64,000 bases of DNA from Hymenobacter polaris (GCF_012927305.1 NZ_JABBGH010000003.1:1-64000), one strand, 5' to 3'; numbered from the stretch's first letter, positions 24,471 to 32,936 are shown. Translations and numbers: made by a program. Notes: a model not told the origin generated them from the letters alone.

Positions 24471-27400
24471 TGCCGGCTCCAAGCCAATCGTCTGGTTCAC
24501 CGGCCCATTCGTCCAGGCCGCCCGCAGCTCCGCCGTGGCTGCATCCAATAGCAACTGCCCCTGCAAGTGCACCCGCAGTTGCCCGTCGTCCGTCACTACC
24601 CCTAGACGCGTCGCCCGCTCCTCCAGAATGCTCTCGAAGGCCGTTACGTCTTCCGGCGCCACCGTTACCACGAAGCGCGAGTGCGACTCCGAGAACAGCG
24701 CCGCCGGGGCCGACAGGTCGGTGGCGGGTAGCTCCAGGCGGGCCCCTAGGCCATCGCGGCCGAAGCAGCACTCGGCCAGGGCCACGGCCAGGCCGCCGTC
24801 GCTCAGGTCGTGGCTGCTTTGGATGAGGGACTGGTCGTTGGCTTCGCCCACCAGCGTGTACAGCTCTTTGGCCTTTTGGAAATTAACCTGCGGCACGTTG
24901 GCCCCTAGGGTATCGAACAGCTGGTAAAACTCCGAGCCGCCCAGCTCGTCGTAGGTTTCGCCCAGCAGGTACACCACGTCGCCGGCCTGCTTGAAGTCGC
25001 TGGTCACGGCCGCCCGCACGTCGGGCATCTTGGCCGTCATCGAGTAGAGGACCGTCGGCGGCACCGAGATTTTCACCCCGTCGGCCTTGAAGTCGTTCTT
25101 CATCGAATCTTTGCCGCTGGTGAGCGGGATGCAGTAGGCGGCGCAGGCATCGCGCAGGGCCTGGCACATCTGCACGAGCTTGGCCAGCTTTTGCTTGCCG
25201 TCGGGGTTGGTGGCGGGGTCGTACACCGAGTCGGGCACGCAGAAGTTGTCGTTTACCGACCAGAAAATCCCGTCGCCCGGCGTGAGGTTGGGCAGCCTGC
25301 CGCCCACCGAAATAATCTGCCGCACGGCCTCGTCAAACGAGCCGGCCGACATCTGGTAGGCGTCCAAATCGCCCAGGCGGGGCAGGATGCCGTTGCTCAC
25401 GGCCACGCCCTCCCAGTTCTCGAAGTTGAAGCGCACCACGGCCGCATCCTGCGGGGCCTGGCCGGTGGCGCCCATCAGGGGCTTCACCACGGTGCGGCCC
25501 TTCACCTCGTGGTCGTACTGCCGAATTACCGACTCGCGCGAGCAGATGTTGAGCGAACCCAATAGCTTCAGCAGCACCTCGTTGTAGTCCAGCCCGGCGG
25601 GCAGCGTGGGCTCCTGGGCGGCGGGCTTCACGTACTCGGCCGTCAGCGTCTTGCGCGGCACGCCGTCGTGCAGAAACTCCAGCACCAGGCCCGCAATCGG
25701 TTGGTGGTCAAAGAGAACGTGCAGCGTGCCGCTGGCGGTAAACTCGCCGATGTCGGTCAGCTCTACTTCCATCTCGCGCCCTAGGGCCAGCAGCTCGTCG
25801 AGGCGGGCGGGGTCTACGGCCAGGGTGAAGCGCTCCTGCGACTCGCTCAGGAAAATCTCCCAGGGGCGCAGGCCGGGGTATTTCAGCGGCACGCGGGCCA
25901 GCTCCACGGTGGCGCCGCCCGAAATCGTGGCCAGCTCGCCGATGCTCGACGAGAGGCCGCCCGCCCCGTTGTCGGTGCTGCACCGCACCAGGCCGCGCCG
26001 GGTGGCCAGCAGCAGGAAGTCCATGGCCAGCTTCTGCGTTATCGGCGAGCCGATTTGAACGGCCGTGGTGGGGGCGGCCTCGTCCAGCTCGATGCTGCTG
26101 AAGGTGGCGCCGTGGATGCCGTCCTTGCCCACCCGGCCGCCGGCCATGAGGATGCGGTCGCCGGGCAGGATAATTTTCTCCCAGCTGTCCTGGCCGGCCA
26201 GCTGCATGGGCATCACGGCGCCGGTGCCGCAGTACACGAGCGGCTTGCCGGCGTAGCGGTCGTCGAAGATGATGGCGCCGTTCACCGTCGGGATGCCCGA
26301 CTTGTTGCCGCCGTCCTCGATGCCCTTGCGCACGCCCTCAAAAATGCGGCGCGGGTGCAGCTGCCCCGTCAGCAGCGGCCCGTCGTAGTTGGGGTCGCCA
26401 AAGCACAGCACGTTGGTATTGAACAGCAGCCGCGCGCCCCCGATGCCGGTGGCTAGCGGGTCGCGGTTGTTGCCCAAGATGCCCGTGATGGCCCCGCCGT
26501 AGGGGTCGATGGCCGAGGGCGAGTTGTGCGTCTCGACCTTCCACACAAACAGCGACTCGGCGTTAATCCGCACCGCCCCCGCATTATCCGAGAACACCTT
26601 GATGAGCCAGTCGTTGCCATTGGCCCGCAGCTGCCTATCCACCTCGGCCGTGGCCCCCTTGATGTAGGTTTTGAACAGCCCGTCGATGGTTTCCTCGGCG
26701 CCCGTTTCCGCGTTCTTATAGTGAATTAAGGCGCTGAACTCCTTGTGCTTGCAGTGCTCCGACCAGGTTTGGGCAATGATTTCCAGCTCGCAGTCGGTGG
26801 GGTCGCTGGGCAGGCCCTGGGCGGCGCGGGCTTCGCGCACGGCGGCCCCGGCGAAGTAGTCGCGCACGGCCTGCATCTCGGCCAGGTTCAGGGCGTACAC
26901 CTGGTCCTTGCTCAGCTGCACCAGCTGCTCATCCGTGAGGCCCAGCAGGGGCACGGTTTCGGTGCGGGCGTCGGCGCCGCCGCCGGGCCTAGGGGTGTAG
27001 TCGCGCACGCCCTCGGCCACGCGGCCCACTTCGAAGCGGCTGATGAGCTTGTTGGCCAGCAGCTCTTCGGCAATGCGGCGCAGGTCGCCGTCGGCCAGCT
27101 CATTTTCCAGCCAGTACAGCCGCTTGCTGAAAATGTGCTGCGTCCGCACGTCAATCGGCTCGTTCAAGAAGTCCGAAAGTGCGTTCTGGGCCGAGGTGCC
27201 TTCGTCGTCGGTCACGCCGGGCGCCTTGGCCACCACGATGTAGCTGCGGGCGCCGGCCGGCGCGGGCAACTCGTTGATGGCCAGCGTGTGCAGCACCGGG
27301 TCTTGCAGGCAGGCGGCGGCGAAGGCGGCCACCTGCGCGGCGCTCAGGCCGGGGTAGCGCACGGCGTAGAGGGCCGCGCTGTGCACCTGCCCCGTGCGCA

Positions 27401-27500
27401 GGCCCAGGTGCCGGGCCGCGTCGGCGGCCACCCGCTGCCCGTCGCCGTCGTGGCGGCCGGGCTGCAAAGAGAGGAGAATCGAATGCTGGTTGGTTTCCAA
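24414..27500 (-). CDS. purL: Phosphoribosylformylglycinamidine synthase, synthetase subunit
   Basis: 1028 aa. Converts FGAR to FGAM with ATP and ammonia from PurQ. The order is an N-terminal PurS-like domain (residues about 5-170), then two AIRS-type halves. Blocks are AQTWSEHCKHKEFSALIHY near 265, VKVETHNSPSAIDPYGGA near 325, STDNGAGGLSSSIGEL near 505 and LTSGKDSMKNDFK near 775. It has the length of the synthetase part of large E. coli-type PurL without the glutaminase, which here is a separate PurQ. The final residues (ASPPGPLSFREGELDDYL) are read from the family-2 REPIN. An extra empty REPIN thus sits at the split between synthetase and glutaminase. Confidence 0.93.
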   Translation of the reverse strand: METNQHSILLSLQPGRHDGDGQRVAADAARHLGLRTGQVHSAALYAVRYPGLSAAQVAAFAAACLQDPVLHTLAINELPAPAGARSYIVVAKAPGVTDDEGTSAQNALSDFLNEPIDVRTQHIFSKRLYWLENELADGDLRRIAEELLANKLISRFEVGRVAEGVRDYTPRPGGGADARTETVPLLGLTDEQLVQLSKDQVYALNLAEMQAVRDYFAGAAVREARAAQGLPSDPTDCELEIIAQTWSEHCKHKEFSALIHYKNAETGAEETIDGLFKTYIKGATAEVDRQLRANGNDWLIKVFSDNAGAVRINAESLFVWKVETHNSPSAIDPYGGAITGILGNNRDPLATGIGGARLLFNTNVLCFGDPNYDGPLLTGQLHPRRIFEGVRKGIEDGGNKSGIPTVNGAIIFDDRYAGKPLVYCGTGAVMPMQLAGQDSWEKIILPGDRILMAGGRVGKDGIHGATFSSIELDEAAPTTAVQIGSPITQKLAMDFLLLATRRGLVRCSTDNGAGGLSSSIGELATISGGATVELARVPLKYPGLRPWEIFLSESQERFTLAVDPARLDELLALGREMEVELTDIGEFTASGTLHVLFDHQPIAGLVLEFLHDGVPRKTLTAEYVKPAAQEPTLPAGLDYNEVLLKLLGSLNICSRESVIRQYDHEVKGRTVVKPLMGATGQAPQDAAVVRFNFENWEGVAVSNGILPRLGDLDAYQMSAGSFDEAVRQIISVGGRLPNLTPGDGIFWSVNDNFCVPDSVYDPATNPDGKQKLAKLVQMCQALRDACAAYCIPLTSGKDSMKNDFKADGVKISVPPTVLYSMTAKMPDVRAAVTSDFKQAGDVVYLLGETYDELGGSEFYQLFDTLGANVPQVNFQKAKELYTLVGEANDQSLIQSSHDLSDGGLAVALAECCFGRDGLGARLELPATDLSAPAALFSESHSRFVVTVAPEDVTAFESILEERATRLGVVTDDGQLRVHLQGQLLLDAATAELRAAWTNGPVNQTIGLEPAASPPGPLSFREGELDDYL

Positions 27501-27562
27501 ACGGAAAGGACGGCCCGAGGGCCGCCCGTTAGGGTAAGCAGTCGAGCGGCCGATTGCCGCTT

Positions 27563-27629
27563 GTAGCGCGGCCTTGCGGTCCGCGTAATAGTATATTCTG
27601 GTAACTCGCGGACTGAAAGTCCGCGCTAC
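27563..27629. repeat. REPIN-like doublet, family 4, supplies the pyrE stop
   Basis: GTAGCGCGGCCTTGCGGTCC and its inverted partner CGCGGACTGAAAGTCCGCGC (each a small hairpin) lie between pyrE and purL. The pyrE stop codon TAG is the first part of the repeat's GTAGCGCGG. Confidence 0.8.
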
Positions 27630-28249
27630 TTGGCGTCGGGCCGAGAGCCCGGCTTGATGGCCGGCGTACCGGCCAAGTGGGCCGGCACCGCATCGGCCGC
27701 AAAGACGGCCGCCTGCACCGGCAACAGCGCAAAGTTCGGGAACGGAAGGCCAGCTTTCCCACTGGTGCGGTCGATTAAGGAGGCCACGGCCAGCACTTCC
27801 ACCCCCATTTCGCCCAACACCCGGGCTACTTCGAGGGTGCTTTTGCCAGTCGTAACTACGTCTTCTGCAATGACTACCTTCTCGCCAGGGGTCAAGGTAA
27901 ATCCGCGGCGCAAAGTCATTTCTCCATTAGCATCGCGCTCAGTAAAAAGTGCCGGCACGCCCAGTTGCCGGGCCAGCTCGTAGCTCACGACCACGCCGCC
28001 CATGGCCGGGCCCACCACCACGTCGGGCACCAGCCCGGCTTCGCGCAGGCGCTGGGCCAGCACCGCCATGGCGGGCGCTGCCAGCTCCGGCTTGCGCAAG
28101 AAGCGGGCGCACTGCACGTAAGTATCCGAGTGCAGCCCCGACGAGAGCTTGAAGTGCCCGCTCAACAAGGCGCCCTCCTCGCGCAGCTGCGCTTCGAGGA
28201 TGCGGGCCACTTCGGCGGCGGGAAGGCTGGGGGTGAGTTGATTGGTCAT
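27626..28249 (-). CDS. pyrE: Orotate phosphoribosyltransferase
   Basis: 207 aa. Adds PRPP-derived ribose phosphate to orotate to make OMP. Hallmarks: LSSGLHSDTYVQCARF near residue 35, VVGPAMGGVVVSYELA near 75 and the PRPP-binding VVIAEDVVTTGKSTLEVA near 125. The open frame continues 17 codons upstream into the family-1 repeat (giving a repeat-derived peptide). The ATG at 28247-28249 matches the family start. It is followed by purL across 125 bp containing a REPIN. Confidence 0.93.
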   Translation of the reverse strand: MTNQLTPSLPAAEVARILEAQLREEGALLSGHFKLSSGLHSDTYVQCARFLRKPELAAPAMAVLAQRLREAGLVPDVVVGPAMGGVVVSYELARQLGVPALFTERDANGEMTLRRGFTLTPGEKVVIAEDVVTTGKSTLEVARVLGEMGVEVLAVASLIDRTSGKAGLPFPNFALLPVQAAVFAADAVPAHLAGTPAIKPGSRPDAK

Positions 28250-28262
28250 TGTCAAAACTTGA

Positions 28263-28348
28263 CGTCTGTTATGCTGAGCTTGTCGAAGTATCTCTGCCAC
28301 GCCACAAGGTTCGGTAGAGATGCTTCGACAAGCTCAGTATAACAGACG
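28263..28348. repeat. REPIN-like inverted doublet, family 1 (copy d), between pyrF and pyrE
   Basis: Inverted GTCTGTTATGCTGAGCTTGT-type units. The two arms share the same departure from the family sequence (TTATGC with GTATAA opposite), so base-pairing is conserved by matching changes. Confidence 0.85.
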
Positions 28349-28364
28349 ACTTAAAATTAATTAT

Positions 28365-29120
28365 TTACGCTATCACCGTCCGATGCTCATTTATCTCGTT
28401 CATCAGCTCGCGCGCGGCGGCGCCAGCATCCTCAGCTTGCCAGATGCTGCGCGAGGCGTTAATCAGCAGCCCGCTGCCATCGGCCAGCAGGCCCGCTTTG
28501 AGTACGGACGCCAGGTCGCCGCCCTGCGCGCCAATGCCGGGCACCAGAAACCACTGCGTCGGGCAGAGCTGGCGCAGGCGGCCTAGGGCAGCCGCGTCGG
28601 TAGCGCCGGCTACCAGGCCGATGTTGCCGTGGGTGGCGTCGAGGCCGGCTAGCAGCTGGGCGGTGAAATCGCTCACGGGCTCACCGCTTTGCAGCACGGC
28701 GTCTTGCACGGCCGACTGGTTCGAGGTTTTAGCCAGGGCGAAGACGAACTTGCCGGGGCGGGCGAAGGGCGCTACCGCGTCGGCGCCCATGTAGGCGTTC
28801 ACCGTCACGGCGTCGGCGCCCACCACGTCGTAGGCAAACTGCGCGTAGTGCAGGGCCGTGTTGGCGATGTCGCCAAACTTGCCGTCCAGGATGACCGGGA
28901 TGCCCTCGGGTACGCTCTGCATCACCTGACGCAGCAGCTGTACGCCGTTGGCGCGGCTCAGGAAGAAGGCCAGGTTGGGCTTGAAGGCGGCGGCGTAGGG
29001 GGCGGTTTCGGCCACCACCTGGGCTAGGCGGCGCGTCACGTCTTCGTCCGAGCCAATTGGGTCGAGGCCCACGCACAGCAGCGTATTGGCCTGGGCAACG
29101 CGGGTGAGGAGCTTTTGCAT
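28365..29120 (-). CDS. pyrF: Orotidine 5'-phosphate decarboxylase
   Basis: 251 aa, type 2 OMP decarboxylase: LLCVGLDPIGSDEDVTRRL near residue 13, the catalytic DGKFGDIANT block at about 79-88 (Asp-Lys-Asp), VTVNAYMGADAV near 105 and a VPGIGAQGGD phosphate-binding block near 193. It completes UMP synthesis with pyrE. It is the first gene of the leftward pyr/pur run, with a 45-codon ORF and terminator (29262-29292) upstream. Confidence 0.93.
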   Translation of the reverse strand: MQKLLTRVAQANTLLCVGLDPIGSDEDVTRRLAQVVAETAPYAAAFKPNLAFFLSRANGVQLLRQVMQSVPEGIPVILDGKFGDIANTALHYAQFAYDVVGADAVTVNAYMGADAVAPFARPGKFVFALAKTSNQSAVQDAVLQSGEPVSDFTAQLLAGLDATHGNIGLVAGATDAAALGRLRQLCPTQWFLVPGIGAQGGDLASVLKAGLLADGSGLLINASRSIWQAEDAGAAARELMNEINEHRTVIA

Positions 29121-29261
29121 ACGGTGATAGTGGCTTTGGCCTTGGCGGCGGGGGCGCGGAGCATATGGGTATCCGCGACGAAGCGCGCGCGAAATTTTCT
29201 TGGGTTGAGGAGGCTAAAAACCTACTCCTTACTTAAGTGGAACGCACCGGCCGGGCACAAA

Positions 29262-29292
29262 AAAACCGCCTCAAACTACTGAGGCGGCAACG
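29262..29292 (-). terminator. Terminator upstream of pyrF
   Basis: CCGCCTCA / TGAGGCGG hairpin; on the minus strand it is followed by seven T. It ends a short minus-strand transcript before pyrF and overlaps the stop of the 45-codon ORF, so it might act either as a plain terminator or as an attenuator for pyrF. Confidence 0.7.
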
Positions 29293-29408
29293 GGCGCGAA
29301 GAACGTAGCAAACGAAAAAAACAGGGCAGCAACGACCTTGCTGGCTTCTCGCAACAGAGCTTGGCAGCTCGCGTTGCGCTCTTTCAACTGGTGGTTGAGC
29401 GAGTTCAC
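29271..29408 (-). CDS. Candidate 45-aa small membrane protein upstream of pyrF
   Basis: A GTG-started frame of 45 codons: VNSLNHQLKERNASCQALLR, then a hydrophobic helix (VVAALFFSFATFF) ending in PVAASVV. TAATTTTG (29413-29420, minus strand) matches the TAnnTTTG -7 box and lies five bases before GTG, suggesting a near-leaderless mRNA. The stop codon lies inside the terminator stem-loop, so the transcript would be about 150 nt. It could instead be a non-coding RNA or a leader peptide for the pyr genes. No homology recognised. Confidence 0.42.
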   Translation of the reverse strand: MNSLNHQLKERNASCQALLREASKVVAALFFSFATFFAPVAASVV

Positions 29409-29714
29409 GGTGCAAAATTACCCATTCTTGCATGGGTGCCACATTATCATTGGCAAATGATTTTTTCTGTTCTGTTTCTGCCAGAACGATTTTTGCAGCT
29501 GCCTAGTCGCTTAAGCCCAGTTTTCAGGTGTTTCCGCTAAGTTAAAAAAATTAGCCCGTAGGCGCCGCCTTGCGCTCCGGCCAGTAGTGACCGTAACTTT
29601 GGCTGTTTAGTGCGCCAGCCTTTTTGCTGGCCTAGGGCCCTAGGCCAGCAAAAAGGCCCGCTGACAGCGGGCCTTTTGTTTACTAAACCGGGTATCGGCC
29701 CCTAGGGCCTTCGG
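29409..29714. other. Intergenic region between the small ORF and the S1/P1 nuclease gene
   Basis: About 300 bp of mixed composition. It holds the candidate -7 box at 29413-29420, an AT-rich stretch near 29455-29560 and the double hairpin at 29618-29678. I see no tRNA or further ORF. Confidence 0.5.
29618..29678. terminator. Tandem palindromes; terminator of the S1/P1 nuclease gene
   Basis: A perfect 40-bp palindrome (29618-29657, centre CCTAGGGCCCTAGG) is followed by AAGGCCCGCTG/CAGCGGGCCTT (29653-29678). The two share the AAAAAGGC segment, so they are mutually exclusive structures. On the minus strand the second ends in T5 and should terminate the nuclease transcript. Confidence 0.7.
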
Positions 29715-30500
29715 CTAGCCGAAAGCGGCGTTGAGCACGGCTGCCAGGCGCACGCCGGCTTGCTCGATGCGCTGCTGCAGCACGTCGGCGTGGGCGGGGT
29801 AGTAGCGGTAGTCGGGGTTGGGGTTTTGGGCGGCCTCGTCGTAGAGCTTACCCGAAATCTGGTACGACTCCCAGAGCCACTCGGCGGGGTCGGTGGTGGC
29901 CTGCCACTGCTTGCGCTCGGCGCTGGGCAGCACGCTGTACTGCTGGCCCATCTCGGTGTAGGTTAGGCCCTGGTAGTCGAGCAGGCCGCTGTCCCAGAGG
30001 CTGTGCAGGTTGGTATCCTTGCCCCGGTAGGTCATCTTGATGTCGTTGCCGCCTTTGTCTTCGGCGTGGCCGGTGTGCATGGGCTGGTGGATGTCGCCCA
30101 CAATGTGCACCACGAAGTATAGCGCCTGCTTGCGCTCAGCCGGGGACTTGCTGGGGTCTTTGGCGATGGCCAGCTGGGCCAGCAGGGCGCTGTAGGCGTT
30201 GGGCGTGGCTTGGCTTTTCACGGCGGCCAGGTAGGGGTCGTGCGCTAGGCCAGCGGCAGTGTTCACGTAGTGCCAGGGCGCGGTGTCCTTAAACTCGGGC
30301 AGGTAGCGCATCTCATCGGGCAGGGTGCTTATCATCGTCAGGCTCTGGGTGCCCAAGATGGCGGCCAGGTTCTGGCGGGCCTTGGCCGTGAGGTAGTGCT
30401 CGGCAATGTTGCCGATGGCGCGGTGGCCCTCAGCGCCCCAGGCCCAGAGGCGCAGTGGCAGGGTGGCCAGCAGCAGCAAGGAGAAAACGACTTTACGCAT
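29715..30500 (-). CDS. S1/P1 family nuclease
   Basis: 261 aa secreted zinc nuclease cleaving single-stranded DNA/RNA. A signal peptide (MRKVVFSLLLLATLPLRLWA) precedes WGAEGHRAIG; the Trp of the mature N-terminus and this His are zinc ligands in the family. Further ligands are seen in PWHYVN, HIVGDIHQPMHTGH and GGNDI, with NLHSLWDSGLL later. All three zinc-site blocks are present. The upstream frame is open for 25 more codons, but the signal peptide decides the start at 30498-30500. Confidence 0.92.
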   Translation of the reverse strand: MRKVVFSLLLLATLPLRLWAWGAEGHRAIGNIAEHYLTAKARQNLAAILGTQSLTMISTLPDEMRYLPEFKDTAPWHYVNTAAGLAHDPYLAAVKSQATPNAYSALLAQLAIAKDPSKSPAERKQALYFVVHIVGDIHQPMHTGHAEDKGGNDIKMTYRGKDTNLHSLWDSGLLDYQGLTYTEMGQQYSVLPSAERKQWQATTDPAEWLWESYQISGKLYDEAAQNPNPDYRYYPAHADVLQQRIEQAGVRLAAVLNAAFG

Positions 30501-30631
30501 AAGGATACTTGAAACAACGTAAGCGAGGCAGCCGCCCGGCCGCCTAGGCCCCGCCAGCGGCAAAAGGGCCCGCAAAGATGCTGCCTAGAAGCAGGCCGTT
30601 GCATGAAGGCGAATTCTTCTGCTACCTACAC

Positions 30632-30729
30632 AGTAGAACGTCATGCTGAGCGCAGCCGAAGCATCTCTACTGCATCGTTGGACGGCGTGGTAGAGATGCT
30701 TCGGCTGCGCTCAGCATGACGTTCTACTA
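30632..30729. repeat. REPIN-like inverted doublet, family 1 (copy e)
   Basis: AGTAGAACGTCATGCTGAGC...GAAGCATCTCTAC and its almost perfect inverse (arms about 40 bp, loop about 15 bp), between the nuclease promoter and the Uma2 stop. Confidence 0.9.
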
Positions 30730-30742
30730 ATTAACTAAGTGC

Positions 30743-31336
30743 CTAGGGCGAGGTGAAGATGTCGCTCCAGTCGAAGGTGAGGCCGGGCAGGGTGCGCACG
30801 GGCACGGGGCCAGGCTCGGCATACTCGGTAGAGAGGCGGTAGCGGCCGCCTTCGAGCAAGTACACGGCAATGGTTTGCTCGCCCGGAAATAGTATCCAGT
30901 ACTCGCCCACGCCGCTTTCCTCGTAGAGGTCGAACTTGATTTTGGTGTCGCGGGCGGTGTGGCCGGGCGAGATAATCTCAATTACCCAGTCGGGCGCGCC
31001 CAGGCAGCCGCGGTCGTCGAGCTTGGCCGGGTCGCACACCACGCACACGTCGGGCTGAACCACGGTGTAGACCTGCTCGTCGAAGTTGGCGCCGCCGGGC
31101 GGGGGCAGGCGCACGTCGAAGGGCGCGTGGTAGGCGCGGCAGGGCTTGCCGCGCAAGAAGGGCAGCAGCTGACCCAGGATGTTGGCGACGTAGTCTTGGT
31201 GGCGGCGGCTGGGGCCGCTCAGGGGCCGCAGCATTTTGCCTTTTACCAATTCAATCAGCTCAAATTTCCAGGTCAGGTAGTCGGCGTAAGTATAGTTGCG
31301 GGAGAGGTCGAAGTGCGATAATTGAGCGGGAGACAT
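30743..31336 (-). CDS. Uma2 family (DUF820) endonuclease-like protein
   Basis: 197 aa with the Uma2 PD-(D/E)XK layout: YADYLTWKFELIELVKGKML near residue 17, a YVVQPDVCVVCD-like block at about 90-103 (the acidic residue), then PDWVIEIISPGHTARDTKIKFDLY at about 115-138 (E-x-x-S and the conserved Lys). YWILFPGEQTIAVY follows. The family is abundant in cyanobacteria and Cytophagales; a nuclease fold is established but biological roles are mostly unknown. The stop TAG lies in a CCTAGG. Confidence 0.9.
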   Translation of the reverse strand: MSPAQLSHFDLSRNYTYADYLTWKFELIELVKGKMLRPLSGPSRRHQDYVANILGQLLPFLRGKPCRAYHAPFDVRLPPPGGANFDEQVYTVVQPDVCVVCDPAKLDDRGCLGAPDWVIEIISPGHTARDTKIKFDLYEESGVGEYWILFPGEQTIAVYLLEGGRYRLSTEYAEPGPVPVRTLPGLTFDWSDIFTSP

Positions 31337-31388
31337 AGCGGCGGCACTGGGATGCCGGGGTAAATATAGGCGGATATCTACTAGGTTG

Positions 31389-32822
31389 TCAGAACTCTAC
31401 GTGTAATCGCAGGCCGGCCACGTGGATGGGTCCCTTACGGTCTTGGTTGTAGCCGGGGTTCAGCACCAGTTGATAATCGGGGCTGAGGGCGGCGTGGTAC
31501 TTTGGGAAGTCTATACTATAATATAGCTCCGTAATGAATTCGGTAGCGTAGGTAAGTGCCCCATCGCCAAGGATAAAGCCGTAGCCCCCGCGGGCCAAAT
31601 ACGCGCGGTGCTCGGGCGCGAGGCCGTTGCCCACCACGGCCAGCCCTAGGCGGTCGGTGGGCCGGTGCCAGCGCTTGCCGTCGCTGGTGATGCCCAGGCT
31701 CAGGCTGCGGTCGATTTCGGTGAAGGCCCAGGTTTCGTTCTTGCCGTCGTCGTAGCTGAAGCGCCCAAACAGGCCCACCGAGGGGCTCAGCTCCTGCTCG
31801 GCATTCACCACGAAGCCGTACTTGGTGCGGTAGGCCTGGCGGGTGGCAATGAGGTTGGGGCGGTAGCGGCCGTTTTCGTAGAGATTGTACTGCGGCTCCA
31901 GCGCCTGGGTGTAGTTGCCCATGCCGGCCTGGTTGCGGTAGCCCAGCAGGCGCACCGTGCCGGGGTGGCCGCGCAGGCTGTACACCTTGGTTAGCTCCAG
32001 GGTCTCGGCGTGGGCCTTGCCGTAGTCGTAGTCCAGGTCGGGGCCGTTGGCGTAGGTGGGCATCAGGGAGGTAGCGGCCCGCACCGCAAAGCCAGGGCTG
32101 ATGTACTGCACCACCACGGCCCCGGTGTAGCCGCGGGTGTTGGCCGGGTAGTCCCAGCCACCGGCGCTCATCAGGCTCCAGTTGAAGAACTGCGTGCGCG
32201 GGTCGTGCGAGTAGCTATTCTGGTCGAAGTAGTCGGCCAGGCTGATTTTACCCACCACGATGCCCAGGTAGCGCGTGGGCCTAGGCCCCCCTAGCTGGTT
32301 GAAGTCGTCCTCGTCGTCCACCACCTCGTCGGTGAGGGCGAAGCGCTGCTGCAAAAACAGGCGGGCCAGGTAGAGCACCGGCTCGGCCGAGCCCACCCGG
32401 AACGTTTCGCCGTTGAGCGCGCCGGCCACGCCCGAGGCGCCACTGAGCCCGCTGCCACCCGACACCTCGGGGTTCACAAAAATGGCCCCGTTGTGCCACA
32501 GCCGCCGCCCGATGAACGCCGTAGTGGTGAGCGAAAGCTTGGCATTTTCGCGCACTTGCAGGCTCAGGCTATCCTGGTAGGGCGCCCGAAACTCGCTGTG
32601 CCACTGCTTAATAATGGTTTGCTGAAAGTGCACGCTCCAGCCGTGCTTGTCGCCGGGCTCGCCGTACTCGTAGTGCACCGGCTGCTGGGCCGAGGCCGCC
32701 GCCGGGGGCTTGGCGGGCAGCACCGACGAGGGCGGCGTCACGCCGCCTTGGCCGTAGGCCGCGCTGGCTAGCAAGGTGCCTACCGCGAGCAGTACTATTC
32801 CCCGAAAAGTAGAAGTTATCAA
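31389..32822 (-). CDS. OprB-type carbohydrate porin
   Basis: 477 aa outer-membrane beta-barrel: signal peptide (GIVLLAVGTLLASAAYGQ), then alternating beta strands to the end. The C-terminal NPGYNQDRKGPIHVAGLRLH followed by a final aromatic EF is the typical OprB ending. It probably mediates sugar diffusion. The only start in frame is TTG (32820-32822). A 22-bp inverted repeat (32827-32893) lies directly upstream and may fold in the leader or act as an operator. Confidence 0.82.
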   Translation of the reverse strand: MITSTFRGIVLLAVGTLLASAAYGQGGVTPPSSVLPAKPPAAASAQQPVHYEYGEPGDKHGWSVHFQQTIIKQWHSEFRAPYQDSLSLQVRENAKLSLTTTAFIGRRLWHNGAIFVNPEVSGGSGLSGASGVAGALNGETFRVGSAEPVLYLARLFLQQRFALTDEVVDDEDDFNQLGGPRPTRYLGIVVGKISLADYFDQNSYSHDPRTQFFNWSLMSAGGWDYPANTRGYTGAVVVQYISPGFAVRAATSLMPTYANGPDLDYDYGKAHAETLELTKVYSLRGHPGTVRLLGYRNQAGMGNYTQALEPQYNLYENGRYRPNLIATRQAYRTKYGFVVNAEQELSPSVGLFGRFSYDDGKNETWAFTEIDRSLSLGITSDGKRWHRPTDRLGLAVVGNGLAPEHRAYLARGGYGFILGDGALTYATEFITELYYSIDFPKYHAALSPDYQLVLNPGYNQDRKGPIHVAGLRLHVEF

Positions 32823-32826
32823 AACA

Positions 32827-32893
32827 GTAAAAGCTAAGCCCTAGGGTATACTACCGGGCAAAGGTAGCTACTACCCTAGGGCTCAGGCTTTAC
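32827..32893. repeat. Inverted repeat in the porin upstream region
   Basis: GTAAAAGCTAAGCCCTAGGG and its inverse GTAAAGCCTGAGCCCTAGGG (two mismatches) with a 23-bp centre. It begins four bases from the porin start codon. Both arms contain CCCTAGGG. Confidence 0.75.
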
Positions 32894-32936
32894 TCATGTA
32901 TTCTTCACGCAAGTTGGTGGCCATTTGCAATAACCA

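Noticed and set aside
26745-27566. Plus-strand ORF of 273 codons opposite purL
   Set aside because: Antisense shadow; purL has all family motifs.
28250-28300. N-terminal extension of pyrE beginning MAEILRQAQHNRRQ
   Set aside because: It is translation of the family-1 repeat; family start is the ATG at 28249.
29121-29260. Possible pyr riboswitch directly before pyrF
   Set aside because: No recognisable aptamer; only the terminator at 29262 upstream is clear.
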